Positions 38,258 through 47,143 of a stretch of 51,064 nt of DNA are shown here, piece by piece. A program made the position numbers and the translations under genes. The notes beneath the pieces are model-generated. The model searched no databases and was not told the origin of the DNA. It saw only the letters and a list, made by a program, of their open reading frames with translations. How positions within the stretch are numbered: position 1 is the first letter of the stretch; the number at the start of each line of letters is the position of its first letter. Origin of the DNA: UBA5314 sp964635975 (GTDB taxonomy: Bacteria > Bacillota > Syntrophomonadia > Syntrophomonadales > Syntrophomonadaceae); the NCBI GenBank assembly GCA_964635975.1, contig CAZWPO010000021.1, positions 1-51,064 on the forward strand. The letters are read 5' to 3'.

Positions 38258-38386
38258 GAGAACATTCCATCTCCTTACTTTGGATTAAACGAACTCTTCT
38301 ACACAGGCAAGAAAAATACCTTTTGAACCGGGGCTTTGAAAAAGTTTAACTGCTCTGAAGCGGTGGCCAGGCCCGAGGCAAAAAAA

Positions 38387-38419
38387 GGGACAGAACGGCG
38401 TGACGAAACTGTCTGTCCC
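38387..38419. repeat. GGGACAG...CTGTCCC palindromic element
   Basis: GGGACAG (38387-38393) and CTGTCCC (38413-38419) can form a 7-bp stem, between the exonuclease and Usp genes. The sequence resembles the hairpin at 31489-31511 (GGGGGACAG/CTGTCCCCC), suggesting a dispersed repeat family in this genome. Confidence 0.45.
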
Positions 38420-38454
38420 CAATTCTTAGATTACAATTACTTGATTACAGAATA

Positions 38455-39297
38455 TTAATCTCGCGGCAAAGGTATGAGCAGCAGCGGTTGCTTAGACCTG
38501 CGGGCTACTGCATGTGCGGTGCTGCCCAGAATTAATTCTTGCAGTAAGCCTTCACCACGGGTTGCCATCATGATCATGGTTACGCCTTCCTGGTCTGCTG
38601 TTTCGATAATGTTGACCGAAGCAGTACCCTGCAGTATCATGGTCTGAACTTTAAGCCCCAGCTTTTCGAGTTTTATTTTCTCTTCGAGAAGTTTGCCTTC
38701 TCTTTCATCGATAATTTGCAACAGTTGTTCATCACTATCGGCCCGCTCGATTACGGAGAGCATAATCACCTCTTTAACAAGCCCGGTTAATTCTTCAAGC
38801 TGGTCAAGCAGCTTTTCGGAATAAGGGGAAAAGTCCAGCGGAACTAGAAGCTTTTGAAATGCCTTGACACCGCGGACATAGTCTTGTTGCTCTCGGTATT
38901 TCGATATTAGCACCGGGACCGTGCTGCTGCGAATGACATCCGTAGTAGTGCTGCCCAGGAAAAGCTGTTTTATAATCCCCTTGCCGTGGGAGGTGATAGC
39001 AATGAGTGATGCCTCATGTTCGGTTGCTATTTTTACGATTTCAGGTGCTGGAAATCCAATCGGCACAATCACCTGAACCTTCAGCCCTAGTTCTTCCAGG
39101 GATTTTTTCTTTCGGTCAAGTACCTCCTCATCAATGCTTTGTAATGATACTGCAGATCCGCCAGGAGCGCGGATGTCAACAACATGCACCAGGAGGATCT
39201 CTTCAAGGCCGAAAGATATGAGTTCTGCTAGACTATCTACCAGATGCATGGATGGCAGTGAAAAATCAGTGGCGACAAGTGCTTTTTTGATAAACAT
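38455..39297 (-). CDS. Tandem universal stress protein (two Usp domains)
   Basis: A 280-residue protein with two Usp domains (about 1-140 and 146-280). Both carry the ATP-binding-type pattern near their ends: GKGIIKQLFLGSTTTDV in domain 1 and GEGLLQELILGSTAHAV in domain 2, with the opening strands KKALVATDFSLPS and KLLVPLDFSPYS. Usp proteins bind nucleotides and aid survival under energy or redox stress. The start is ATG 39297 after GGGAGGA on the minus strand. It follows the ferritin-like gene in the same direction after 177 bases. Confidence 0.93.
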   Translation of the reverse strand: MFIKKALVATDFSLPSMHLVDSLAELISFGLEEILLVHVVDIRAPGGSAVSLQSIDEEVLDRKKKSLEELGLKVQVIVPIGFPAPEIVKIATEHEASLIAITSHGKGIIKQLFLGSTTTDVIRSSTVPVLISKYREQQDYVRGVKAFQKLLVPLDFSPYSEKLLDQLEELTGLVKEVIMLSVIERADSDEQLLQIIDEREGKLLEEKIKLEKLGLKVQTMILQGTASVNIIETADQEGVTMIMMATRGEGLLQELILGSTAHAVARRSKQPLLLIPLPRD

Positions 39298-39474
39298 AAG
39301 CTGTTTCCTCCCTACTAGTTCAGTCCAACAGTTGTCTGATTATGGTTCTGTTACTTGTTATGATAATAAAAAATTGGCTCACTGTCTTACATTCAAAAGA
39401 ATTTCCCTGCCAATAATCTATTGGAAGGGACTGAAATCACTTCATGTTATAAATTGCGCCGACAAGCGAGTGCT

Positions 39475-39777
39475 TCAGACGATTTCCTTGATCATCTCTT
39501 CAACTTCATCAGCACCCTGATTATAATAGCTATCTTCGTCGGGGGCCAATTGCTTCAGAAGTCTTAAGAACTCTCCAGCATGGACCTTTTCTTCATTGGC
39601 TATGTCGATCAGTACAGCTTTTGCCAGACGGTTGTCTGTCGATTCTGCCAATTGAGTATAAAGCTGAATCGCCTCATATTCAGCCGCGACCATAAATCGT
39701 ATGGCCCGAACTAGCTCCTCATGGGTCAGAAATCTCTCTCTGGCAAGACCTGAAAATGCGTTGCCGAAATCAGCCAT
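39475..39777 (-). CDS. Ferritin-like protein of the encapsulin-cargo type
   Basis: A 100-residue, two-helix ferritin-like protein with metal-ligand patterns in RAIRFMVAAEYEAIQLY (Glu) and DIANEEKVHAGEFLRLL (E-E-x-x-H). The size and helix pattern match the short ferritin-like domains that oligomerise inside encapsulin shells or are fused to archaeal and thermophile encapsulins, rather than a full rubrerythrin. No encapsulin gene and no clear cargo-loading peptide are present in the window; the acidic C-terminus EVEEMIKEIV is different. The start is ATG 39777 after GGGGGAGG, with a good promoter upstream. Expected role: iron oxidation and storage or peroxide handling. Confidence 0.8.
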   Translation of the reverse strand: MADFGNAFSGLARERFLTHEELVRAIRFMVAAEYEAIQLYTQLAESTDNRLAKAVLIDIANEEKVHAGEFLRLLKQLAPDEDSYYNQGADEVEEMIKEIV

Positions 39778-39801
39778 TGAAACCTCCCCCTTTCTAGCCT
39801 C

Positions 39802-39829
39802 ATTGTAGCATAGGATAGAAGCTGGTCAA
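39802..39829 (-). promoter_or_regulatory. Sigma-A promoter of the ferritin-like gene
   Basis: Minus strand: TTGACC (39829-39824), 16-base spacer, TACAAT (39807-39802), 25 bases before the start codon at 39777. Good match in both hexamers and correctly placed. Confidence 0.75.
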
Positions 39830-40046
39830 GTGAACTATGTCGCAAGCCCTCCCGTTATGAACAGCAACGAATTGAGATCTAGTGATAATCGTTCTCGTGT
39901 TGCGTATTGAAAAGGCGTTCCAGACCGAAAAGGGAGCCTAAAGCACGGCATGTCATAATTATTTAAGCATAAGATATTTGTGTGCTCGATATTATGTAAA
40001 AACAGAGCAGTCTTTTCATATAGCCCTTTGGAGAGGAGGCATCCTG

Positions 40047-40625
40047 ATGGCTTACTGGTTGTATTGTAAGTCCTGCCAGCAGTGGAGCAAATCGCCTATA
40101 CCGCTGGAAGATGATCTATACTGTTCGTTCTGTGGCAACCTGTTTATTGATGCAAATACCAATATAAAACCTTTCCCGGAAAAAGAGATTCGGACAGAGC
40201 CGGGAACGAGAGAGGAAGGGATAGTGCCCGGTGAGGAACCTGCGATCGCCGAAGAAACGGTTTTTGAGACATTCGACATCTCTGATCCGGTTGAGGATGG
40301 GAAGGTTCAAGAGATCCAGGCGTATAGTGAAAATGGTGAAAAACTAAACGATGAAGCAACTGAAGATACGGAGCAATCTGCCAACAGCAACGGCGAATAT
40401 GAACAAACTGAGAATAAGCCTGACGCAGATGAATCTGAAGCACTTGAAGAACGGGAAGGTCAACAAAACCCTCCGGAAGCAGATAGCAGCGATAGTTGCG
40501 AAGAAACATCCCAAGCAGAGGATCAAGATGCAGTTGCCATCGCTGTCGATGTACCCCCTGCACAAGAAAAGCGTAAAAGAGAGAAGTTTCAGGAGAGAGT
40601 TCGCCGGATGAGAACTCCCAAATAA
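40047..40625 (+). CDS. Zinc-ribbon protein with acidic linker
   Basis: A 193-residue protein. The N-terminal zinc ribbon has two Cys pairs (YCKSCQQW and LYCSFCGNLF, about residues 7-10 and 26-29). The middle (about 45-165) is highly acidic and low in complexity, rich in Glu, Asp, Ser and Asn, and the last 20 residues are strongly basic (KRKREKFQERVRRMRT). The start is ATG 40047 after GAGAGGAGG; the upstream in-frame start at 39978 has no such site. No membrane segment. The charge layout suggests a disordered linker joining two nucleic-acid- or protein-binding ends. Function unknown. Confidence 0.75.
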   Translation: MAYWLYCKSCQQWSKSPIPLEDDLYCSFCGNLFIDANTNIKPFPEKEIRTEPGTREEGIVPGEEPAIAEETVFETFDISDPVEDGKVQEIQAYSENGEKLNDEATEDTEQSANSNGEYEQTENKPDADESEALEEREGQQNPPEADSSDSCEETSQAEDQDAVAIAVDVPPAQEKRKREKFQERVRRMRTPK

Positions 40626-40699
40626 AATAGCATGCTGGATTGGTCAGCGAAAGGGATAAGCGTTATCAGGTATTTACTGGAAGCATACCGAGTCAAATT

Positions 40700-40728
40700 C
40701 TTCAATTTGTGGTAGATTGATATATAAT
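40700..40728 (+). promoter_or_regulatory. Probable promoter of the first CDF gene
   Basis: A perfect TATAAT at 40723-40728 with a weak -35 (TTCAAT at 40701-40706, 16-base spacer), about 50 bases before the chosen start of the CDF gene. Confidence 0.45.
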
Positions 40729-40778
40729 AGGACAACATATCTTGATTGATGGATATGAACGCAGTAGAGGTAACACTT

Positions 40779-41963
40779 ATGATTCGCTATATCATTAAAA
40801 AATGGATAAAGGATTATGAAAATGTAACGGATAAAAAAGTGCGGGAAGCCTATGGTGTGCTGGCAGGATCACTGGGCATTTTCTGCAACCTGCTTCTGTT
40901 TATCGCCAAACTGTTAGTAGGACTGACAATAAACAGCATTGCAGTTATTTCAGACGCCTTTAACAATCTTACTGATCTGGGTTCATCGGTTATATCTATT
41001 CTGGGTGCAAAATTAAGCAACCGGCCACCGGATGATGACCACCCCTACGGCCATGGGAGGTCTGAATACATAGCCTCACTGGTGGTAGCCTTTATTATTT
41101 TCTCGGTCGGTTTCGAACTCCTACTCAGCTCTTACGACAAGCTGATCCATCCCCAGAAAATCACCATAAATACCACAACGCTCGGCATACTTATTCTGGC
41201 AGTACTGGTTAAACTGTGGATGTTTTCCTACAACATCTATATCTCAAAAGTTATTAAATCGACTATCAACCGGGCCACAGCCTATGACAGCCTGAGTGAC
41301 AGCGTGGCGACAACGTTGGTCATCGTTGCCATGATACTAGGAGGCTTTAGCGATCTTCCTATTGACGGTACTGCGGGCATAGTAATATCATTGTTGATCC
41401 TATACTCTGGATTCAGCGTCGCCAAAGACACAGTCAGCCTTTTGCTGGGATCTGCTCCTGATCCGGAGCTGGTGGAAAGAATTACCCAGATAGTCTGTTC
41501 AGGCAAGCATGTCATAGGGACACATGACCTGGAAGTCCACGACTACGGGCCCAGCCGGGTGGTTGCATCAGTCCACGTAGAGGTCCCCGACTATCTTAAT
41601 ATTGTTGAAGTACACTCTTCTATAGATACGCTGGAGAGCCGGATAGTTGAAGAATTAGGAATTGACATAACCGTGCATATGGACCCGATCTCCACCGATG
41701 ATGAAAAGATTGAGGAAGTTAAAAGGGATGTGCTTGCCTGTCTTCAAGAAGAAGCTCCGCGAGTGGAGATAGAGAGGTTTAGGATTGCTCAGGCCGAGAA
41801 AAAGATAAATGTAATATTCGACCTTCAGGTGATAGCTGAAATACCTGAATTAGAATATGGAAAAACAAAGAGGTCCATCAAGGCCAAAATCGAAGAGAGA
41901 TACCCGGGCTACGAAGTAGTCATCAACAAGGTAAGTCCCCAGAAAGGCGGCATGTTACAATGA
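40779..41963 (+). CDS. Cation diffusion facilitator family metal exporter (1)
   Basis: A 394-residue CDF transporter with six helices, PPDDDHPYGHGRSEY in the first cytoplasmic loop and a long C-terminal cytoplasmic part containing the ferredoxin-like metal-sensing domain (HDLEVHDYGPSRVVASVHVE) plus a further domain of about 80 residues. The helix-2 site reads DAFNNLTDLGSS and helix 5 AYDSLSDSVA, so the transport site has Asn/Asp and Asp/Asp instead of the His-x3-Asp of zinc exporters, which points to manganese or iron (inference). I choose ATG 40779 (MIRYIIKKW), seven bases after AGAGGT; ATG 40746 is further upstream without a site. Confidence 0.9.
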   Translation: MIRYIIKKWIKDYENVTDKKVREAYGVLAGSLGIFCNLLLFIAKLLVGLTINSIAVISDAFNNLTDLGSSVISILGAKLSNRPPDDDHPYGHGRSEYIASLVVAFIIFSVGFELLLSSYDKLIHPQKITINTTTLGILILAVLVKLWMFSYNIYISKVIKSTINRATAYDSLSDSVATTLVIVAMILGGFSDLPIDGTAGIVISLLILYSGFSVAKDTVSLLLGSAPDPELVERITQIVCSGKHVIGTHDLEVHDYGPSRVVASVHVEVPDYLNIVEVHSSIDTLESRIVEELGIDITVHMDPISTDDEKIEEVKRDVLACLQEEAPRVEIERFRIAQAEKKINVIFDLQVIAEIPELEYGKTKRSIKAKIEERYPGYEVVINKVSPQKGGMLQ

Positions 41964-42057
41964 ACTGTGTTGCCGGGATGGAGTTTAAGTGGTAATAGTA
42001 AGGGCTGACTAATAGTGATGAAATATCATTTTCACCAATTCATAATTTGCGGTCAGA

Positions 42058-42076
42058 GGAGGGCTGAGAGCCCTCC
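42058..42076 (-). terminator. Hairpin after the hybrid cluster protein gene
   Basis: Minus strand GGAGGGC, five-base loop, GCCCTCC, 14 bases after the hcp stop. The stem is strong but no T-run follows, so it may be a weak or Rho-assisted terminator. Confidence 0.45.
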
Positions 42077-42090
42077 CGTTAACCTCTAGC

Positions 42091-43656
42091 CTACCCTAAG
42101 ATACTGGACAGATCCTCGTCCGGGGTGGTAATGGGCGTCAGATTGAATTTATCCACCAGCACACTCAGCACGGTGGGGGAGAAGAATGCTGGAATAGTCG
42201 GCCCTATATAGATGTTCTTGATGCCTAAGGCAAGCAGGGTCAAAAGAATACAGACCGCTTTCTGTTCATACCAGGAGAGCACCAGGGTTAGGGGCAGGTC
42301 ATTGACCGTGCAATCGAAAGCATCAGCCAATGCAACCGCCACCTGGATGGCGGAGTAAGCGTCATTACACTGCCCCATATCCATCAGGCGCGGAAGTCCT
42401 CCGATTTCCCCGATGTCCAGATCATTGAATCGAAACTTTCCACAGGCCAGGGTTAGAACAACTGTGTCCCCAGGGGTCTTCTTAACAAATTCAGTATAAT
42501 AATTCCGACCTGTCTTCGCACCGTCACAGCCGCCCACCAGGAAGAAACGCCTGATCGCACCGGTTTTAACCGCATCTATCACCGTATCGGCTACATTCAA
42601 AACAGTATTCCTGGCGAATCCGGTCAGCAGTTTGCTCCCGCCGTTGATCCCAGTAAACACTTTTTCCTCATCATATCCGCCCAGTTCCAGCGCCTTGTTT
42701 ATCACCGGTGTAAAATCCTTCTTCCCGTTAAGACCCTCCGGAATATGTGTCATACCCGGGTAGCCAACTGCAGAAGTGGTAAAAACCCTATCACTGTAGC
42801 TATTTCGAGGCGGCATGATGCAGTTGGTCGTGTAGAGAATGGGAGCTGGCAGACCGGCAAATTCTTTCTGCTGGTTCTGCCACGCGGTTCCAAAGTTGCC
42901 TTTTAAGTGGCTGTACTTATTCAGCTCCGGATAAGCATGAGCGGGCAGCATTTCTCCATGGGTATAGATGTTTACACCCTTGTCCTGGGACTGATCTAAA
43001 AGCATTTTCAGATCCAGCAGATCATGCCCGGTAATGACGATGAACGGCCCTTTTTCAACCTTCATGCTTACCCCGGTCGGCTGCGGGTGACCGTAGGCTG
43101 AAGTATTGGCTTCATCCAGAAGAGCCATGCATTTGAGATTCACCATGCCAAACTCCATCAAAAGGTCCAGCCATTCCTGTACCGAATGATCTTTACCTAC
43201 TGCTCGCATGCCCTTGTATAACCAGGTGGTGACTACCGTATCGCTCTTGCCCAGCAAATAGGCATGCCAGGCATAGGCCGCCATCCCCCGTAGGCCGAAC
43301 AGCAGTGTGGAGCGTAGGGAGACCACATCGAGGTCACCGATCCATAGCGATTCCACCGGATAATCTTCAGAGCCACCTAATTTCTCTTTCTCATTCCGCG
43401 CACTATCGATATAAGCATCAATACGCGCAGCATCAAAGTTGACATTGGTGAGAGTAGCAAATAGACCTTCCATAATGATCTGATCAGCAGATTCACCGGG
43501 GGTTTTTCCTTCTGCTGCCCGGGCCAGGCCGATCAGCGCAGCCGTGAGGGCATCCTGTTTGTTCGAAACATCCGCTGGTTTGCCGCAGGCTCCGGTTTTC
43601 AGGCATCCTTTGCCGCCTGTGGTCTGCTCGCATTGGAAGCAAAACATTTCACTCAT
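42091..43656 (-). CDS. hcp: Hybrid cluster protein (hydroxylamine/NO reductase), class I
   Basis: A 521-residue Fe-S enzyme linked to detoxifying NO or hydroxylamine and to protein S-nitrosylation control. The N-terminal cysteines MFCFQCEQTTGGKGCLKTGA(C) give the C-x2-C...C...C set of class I/II enzymes that binds the proximal cluster. Hybrid-cluster ligands are seen in VITGHDLLDL, TTNCIMPP, LVGGCDGAKTGRNYY, LACGKFRFN and VLSWYEQKAV. The start is ATG 43656 after AGGAGG; TTG 43659 is possible. It lies 71 bases after its ferredoxin-like partner, downstream of a divergent Crp/Fnr regulator, the usual setting for nitrosative-stress control. Confidence 0.96.
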   Translation of the reverse strand: MSEMFCFQCEQTTGGKGCLKTGACGKPADVSNKQDALTAALIGLARAAEGKTPGESADQIIMEGLFATLTNVNFDAARIDAYIDSARNEKEKLGGSEDYPVESLWIGDLDVVSLRSTLLFGLRGMAAYAWHAYLLGKSDTVVTTWLYKGMRAVGKDHSVQEWLDLLMEFGMVNLKCMALLDEANTSAYGHPQPTGVSMKVEKGPFIVITGHDLLDLKMLLDQSQDKGVNIYTHGEMLPAHAYPELNKYSHLKGNFGTAWQNQQKEFAGLPAPILYTTNCIMPPRNSYSDRVFTTSAVGYPGMTHIPEGLNGKKDFTPVINKALELGGYDEEKVFTGINGGSKLLTGFARNTVLNVADTVIDAVKTGAIRRFFLVGGCDGAKTGRNYYTEFVKKTPGDTVVLTLACGKFRFNDLDIGEIGGLPRLMDMGQCNDAYSAIQVAVALADAFDCTVNDLPLTLVLSWYEQKAVCILLTLLALGIKNIYIGPTIPAFFSPTVLSVLVDKFNLTPITTPDEDLSSILG

Positions 43657-43727
43657 CAAATAGAACCTCCTTTATTACTTCGATTTGGGCTGGGGAACGG
43701 GAGTGCATTAAATCATTTATTAACGGC

Positions 43728-44453
43728 TTAATCTTCCCGGATACTGCCATCGGTATTGATAGTAACAACCTGCCAGGGGATCATTTTACCGCTGTTAATA
43801 AGTGCTCTTTTGACCGATTCGACTATGCCTGCGCAGCAGGGTACTTCCATCTTCAAAACGCTCACGCTTTTTATCTCATGGTCCTGCAGGATTTGGGTAA
43901 GTTTATCTGCATAATCCACCTCATCGAGCTTGGGGCAGCCTATCAGGGTTATTTTGTTCTTCATAAAATCCCGATGAATATTTGGATACGCATAAGCTGT
44001 ACAATCAGCTGCGATCAGCAGATGAGCATTTTCAAAATACGGTGCATTCACCGGAATCAGCTTTATCTGGCAGGGCCACTGACGCAACTGTGATTCATGG
44101 ACTTCGGGTACAGGAAATTCAATGCTTTGAAGGCCAGCGTTATCTCTTTCGATGATGCGGGTATGAGTTCCTGCGCATCCGCATTCAAGCAGTGGAGGAA
44201 TCGCCTTTGAGTGTAACTTCTTGAGATTTGTTTTTACCGCCTCTACATCAAAGTCAGATGCCTCCCGTTCTTCCAGGCTGATCGCTTCCCGAGGGCATTC
44301 AGGAAGGCAGGCGCCCAGTCCATCACAGTATGAATCCGAAACCAGCACTGCCTTACCGTCGATCAATTGCAGCGCTCCTTCATGACAGGCCTGAATACAG
44401 AGACCGCAACCATCACATTTATCACTATCTATCTTGACAATAGTCCTTTTCAT
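43728..44453 (-). CDS. 4Fe-4S ferredoxin-type protein, hcp partner
   Basis: A 241-residue protein. The first 65 residues hold two [4Fe-4S] sites (DKCDGCGLCIQACHEGA and CDGLGACLPECPREAI). The rest has further conserved Cys (LLECGCAGTH, WPCQIKLIPVNAPYF, LIGCPKLDEVDYADKL, MEVPCCAGI), the layout of the iron-sulfur proteins that commonly sit next to hcp in anaerobes. It probably passes electrons to the hybrid cluster protein. The start is ATG 44453 after AAAGGAGG on the minus strand. It is the first gene of the hcp operon and divergent from the Crp/Fnr gene. Confidence 0.9.
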   Translation of the reverse strand: MKRTIVKIDSDKCDGCGLCIQACHEGALQLIDGKAVLVSDSYCDGLGACLPECPREAISLEEREASDFDVEAVKTNLKKLHSKAIPPLLECGCAGTHTRIIERDNAGLQSIEFPVPEVHESQLRQWPCQIKLIPVNAPYFENAHLLIAADCTAYAYPNIHRDFMKNKITLIGCPKLDEVDYADKLTQILQDHEIKSVSVLKMEVPCCAGIVESVKRALINSGKMIPWQVVTINTDGSIRED

Positions 44454-44563
44454 TGTGTGACCTCCTTTAAGTCAGATTTTTATCGGATTTGCTGAAACCA
44501 GTATACTAGAATAAAATAAAGTAATCGGTAGCCATAGCAACCAAAAATAAGGAGGGAAAGATT

Positions 44564-45256
44564 TTGTTCACAGAGTTTTTGCCAGTATTGACAAAAACAT
44601 CATTATTTCATGATATAGAACCTGATGATCTCATTACCATGTTCAACTGCCTGCAGCCCAAATTGAAAATGTTTAAAAAGAATAGCTATATAGCGGTTTC
44701 CGGCGACCAATTTGAGAGCATGGGAATCATGCTGCGCGGCAAGGCTGCATTGATCAAGGAAAATGCAGCCGGGGACCGGATCATAATGGCGATTATTAAA
44801 CCGGGGGATATTTTTGGCGAAACCGCTGTATTTGCGGGGAAACCAGTCTGGCCGGCAACTGTTATTGCCCAGGAATCCTGTCAGGTGATGTTTTTACCCA
44901 GGCAAAAAATCCTGGGAGAATGCGCCAACCTTTGCTCGTGGCATCACACGATTATTGAGAATATGTTAAAAGACATCTCTGACAAAGTCCTCACGCTCAA
45001 CAAAAAGATAGAATACCTGTCAATGAAGAGCATGAGGGGGAAATTGAGTTCCTTTTTTCTGGAGCAGTATAAATTACATGGCAGAACGGACTTCATACTT
45101 CCGATGAAGCGGAATGAACTAGCTGATTTTTTGAATGTTTCCCGGCCCTCCATGTCCCGTGAGATGTGCCGGATGCGCAACCAGGGAATCATCGACTTCA
45201 AGCGCTCGTCTATCGAAATAAAAGACCTGGAATCACTAACCAGCATGGTCGATTAG
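44564..45256 (+). CDS. Crp/Fnr-family transcriptional regulator
   Basis: A 230-residue regulator with a cyclic-nucleotide-binding-like beta barrel (about 15-120; GIMLRGKAALIKENAAGDR, KPGDIFGETAVFAG) and a winged helix-turn-helix (about 170-220; KRNELADFLNVSRPSMSREM). The FNR N-terminal cysteine cluster is absent, so it is more like the HcpR/DNR heme- or NO-sensing branch, though Cys residues occur in GECANLCSW. The start is TTG 44564 after AAGGAGGGAAAGA. It is divergent from the ferredoxin-hcp operon across 110 bases, so I infer it controls that operon in response to NO or redox state. Confidence 0.9.
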   Translation: MFTEFLPVLTKTSLFHDIEPDDLITMFNCLQPKLKMFKKNSYIAVSGDQFESMGIMLRGKAALIKENAAGDRIIMAIIKPGDIFGETAVFAGKPVWPATVIAQESCQVMFLPRQKILGECANLCSWHHTIIENMLKDISDKVLTLNKKIEYLSMKSMRGKLSSFFLEQYKLHGRTDFILPMKRNELADFLNVSRPSMSREMCRMRNQGIIDFKRSSIEIKDLESLTSMVD

Positions 45257-45535
45257 AATGATCCGAGCTGCCCTGGGGATAAGGACAGATCTATTTAAAG
45301 GCAGATCCTGAAGAGACTATGTATTCCCTCTTTAAAATATGATAATATTATTAATCAAAGTTAATGAAAGGGATAAAATATGGAAGATAACCCTGGGGAT
45401 CGAAGTAGAATCCTGAATAAATGCTTGATGTTAATAATAGATCGGTTATTCACCGGCTGTCATTTGAGGCTATAAATCCCGGGAGCAGGGTTTTGTGCCT
45501 TTTTTTATATTTACGGGTCAATGATGGAGGGGAAA

Positions 45536-46834
45536 ATGATTACCGAGATTCTTTTATTAATGGCACTTATTATGTTAAATGCTTTTTTTGCGGCATCGGA
45601 AATGGCATTAATTTCGCTGAGTGACAGTAAAATACGCATTATGGTTGAGGAAGGGAATAAAAAGGCCCGGCTTATCAAAAACTTGCTGGATGAGCCCAGC
45701 CATTTCTTAGCGACCATACAGATAGGTATTACCTTGGCGGGATTCCTGGCCAGCGCCTTCGCCTCAGAGGCATTTGCCGGCAGAGTGGTGAACATTATCA
45801 AACTTGCGGGAATACCATTTCCCGAAGCCGGTTTAAAAACCTTATCTGTAGTGTTAGTGACTGTTACCCTATCGTACTTTACCCTGGTGTTGGGTGAATT
45901 AGTGCCCAAGAGGCTGGCTATGAAGAAAGCCGAACCCATCTCCATGTTTGCAGTCAGACCTCTAAAGCTTTTATCCACGATAACTTCGCCATTTGTCAAG
46001 CTGCTCGCCCTTTCCACGAACTTTTTTGTTAGATTATTGGGCATCAATCCTGATGAAGAAGATGAAAAAGTCACCGAGGAAGAAATACGTATGATGGTGG
46101 ATGTGGGAGAAGAAAGAGGGGCTATTGACGAATATGAAAAGCTGATGATCAACAACATCTTTGAGTTCAATAATAAGACAGCTGCCAATATTATGACTCA
46201 TAGAACTGACATTGGGGCTCTTCCGATCGACGCGACTCTGAAGGACGTAACTGCATTTTTGGAAACCGAGCAGTATTCACGCATACCTGTTTTTGAGGAT
46301 ACGATCGATAATATCATCGGTATATTATATGCTAAGGATCTTGTCTATTTACTAGCTGATAATGCCGATAGAGATAGCTTCAACTTGAAGAATGTAATCC
46401 GCCAGCCATATATCGTGCCGGAATCCAAGCGGACTGATGAATTATTCAGGGAATTGCAGAAGAAAAATATCCATATAGCTATCGTTATCGATGAATACGG
46501 GGGTACTGCTGGACTGGTCACTATTGAAGACCTGATCGAAGAAATCGTCGGAAACATATCTGATGAGTACGACGAAGAAGAGGAAGATTTTCAGAAAGTG
46601 GACGAAAATACAGTAATCATCAAAGGGACGACCAGCTTATATGATGTCGAGGATTATCTGGAGGTCAAACTTCCCAGTGATGAGTATGAAACCTTAAGCG
46701 GCTTTCTAATCGGCCAGCTTGGCAAGATCCCGGAAAAAGATGATAATCCATCGATCGAATTTAACGAGCTGGTCTTTAAAATCGAAGAAGTCGATGAGAA
46801 GCGAATTTCTAGAGTCAAAGTGTGCAAAACCTGA
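45536..46834 (+). CDS. CNNM/CorC-type membrane protein with CBS pair (hemolysin C-like)
   Basis: A 432-residue protein: a DUF21/CNNM membrane domain with about four helices (1-165; LNAFFAASEMALISLSDSKI, IGITLAGFLASAFAS, TLVLGELVPKRLAM), a CBS pair (about 195-335; MTHRTDIGALPIDATL, YSRIPVFEDTIDNIIGILYA) and a C-terminal CorC/HlyC domain (about 345-430). Proteins of this type, such as Bacillus YhdP and Staphylococcus MpfA, are linked to magnesium export and resistance. The hemolysin name is historical. The start is ATG 45536 with TGGAGGGG just upstream; ATG 45521 lacks a site. The preceding 280 bases show no recognised leader RNA. Confidence 0.92.
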   Translation: MITEILLLMALIMLNAFFAASEMALISLSDSKIRIMVEEGNKKARLIKNLLDEPSHFLATIQIGITLAGFLASAFASEAFAGRVVNIIKLAGIPFPEAGLKTLSVVLVTVTLSYFTLVLGELVPKRLAMKKAEPISMFAVRPLKLLSTITSPFVKLLALSTNFFVRLLGINPDEEDEKVTEEEIRMMVDVGEERGAIDEYEKLMINNIFEFNNKTAANIMTHRTDIGALPIDATLKDVTAFLETEQYSRIPVFEDTIDNIIGILYAKDLVYLLADNADRDSFNLKNVIRQPYIVPESKRTDELFRELQKKNIHIAIVIDEYGGTAGLVTIEDLIEEIVGNISDEYDEEEEDFQKVDENTVIIKGTTSLYDVEDYLEVKLPSDEYETLSGFLIGQLGKIPEKDDNPSIEFNELVFKIEEVDEKRISRVKVCKT

Positions 46835-47043
46835 TCAATGGAATATAATTCCTTCTTCTAACCACAGAGTTAGACTTTTCTCCTGAGACTGAGGAGAAAT
46901 CTACAGAGGATCAAATACTTCCTGGATATCAGACCGTACCGTTCAGATACTTTGTTTACGGTCATCCTGTGATGGACTGTGATAGGATTATCCTGCCGGC
47001 TCTGTGAAGAGGGGGCAGGCCGGTTATTCGATAATAAAACTAT
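46835..47043. other. Intergenic region up to the assembly gap
   Basis: It contains a hairpin TTTCTCCT-loop-AGGAGAAA at 46877-46899, 43 bases after the CNNM-type gene, without a T-run. No gene recognised; the right part may encode the missing end of the CDF gene's downstream region. Confidence 0.35.
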
Positions 47044-47143
47044 NNNNNNNNNNNNNNNNNNNNNNNNNNNNNNNNNNNNNNNNNNNNNNNNNNNNNNNNN
47101 NNNNNNNNNNNNNNNNNNNNNNNNNNNNNNNNNNNNNNNNNNN
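47044..47143. other. Assembly gap (100 N)
   Basis: Exactly 100 undetermined bases, the conventional placeholder for a scaffold join of unknown length. The true spacing and any sequence here are unknown. It truncates the gene on its right side. Confidence 0.99.
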
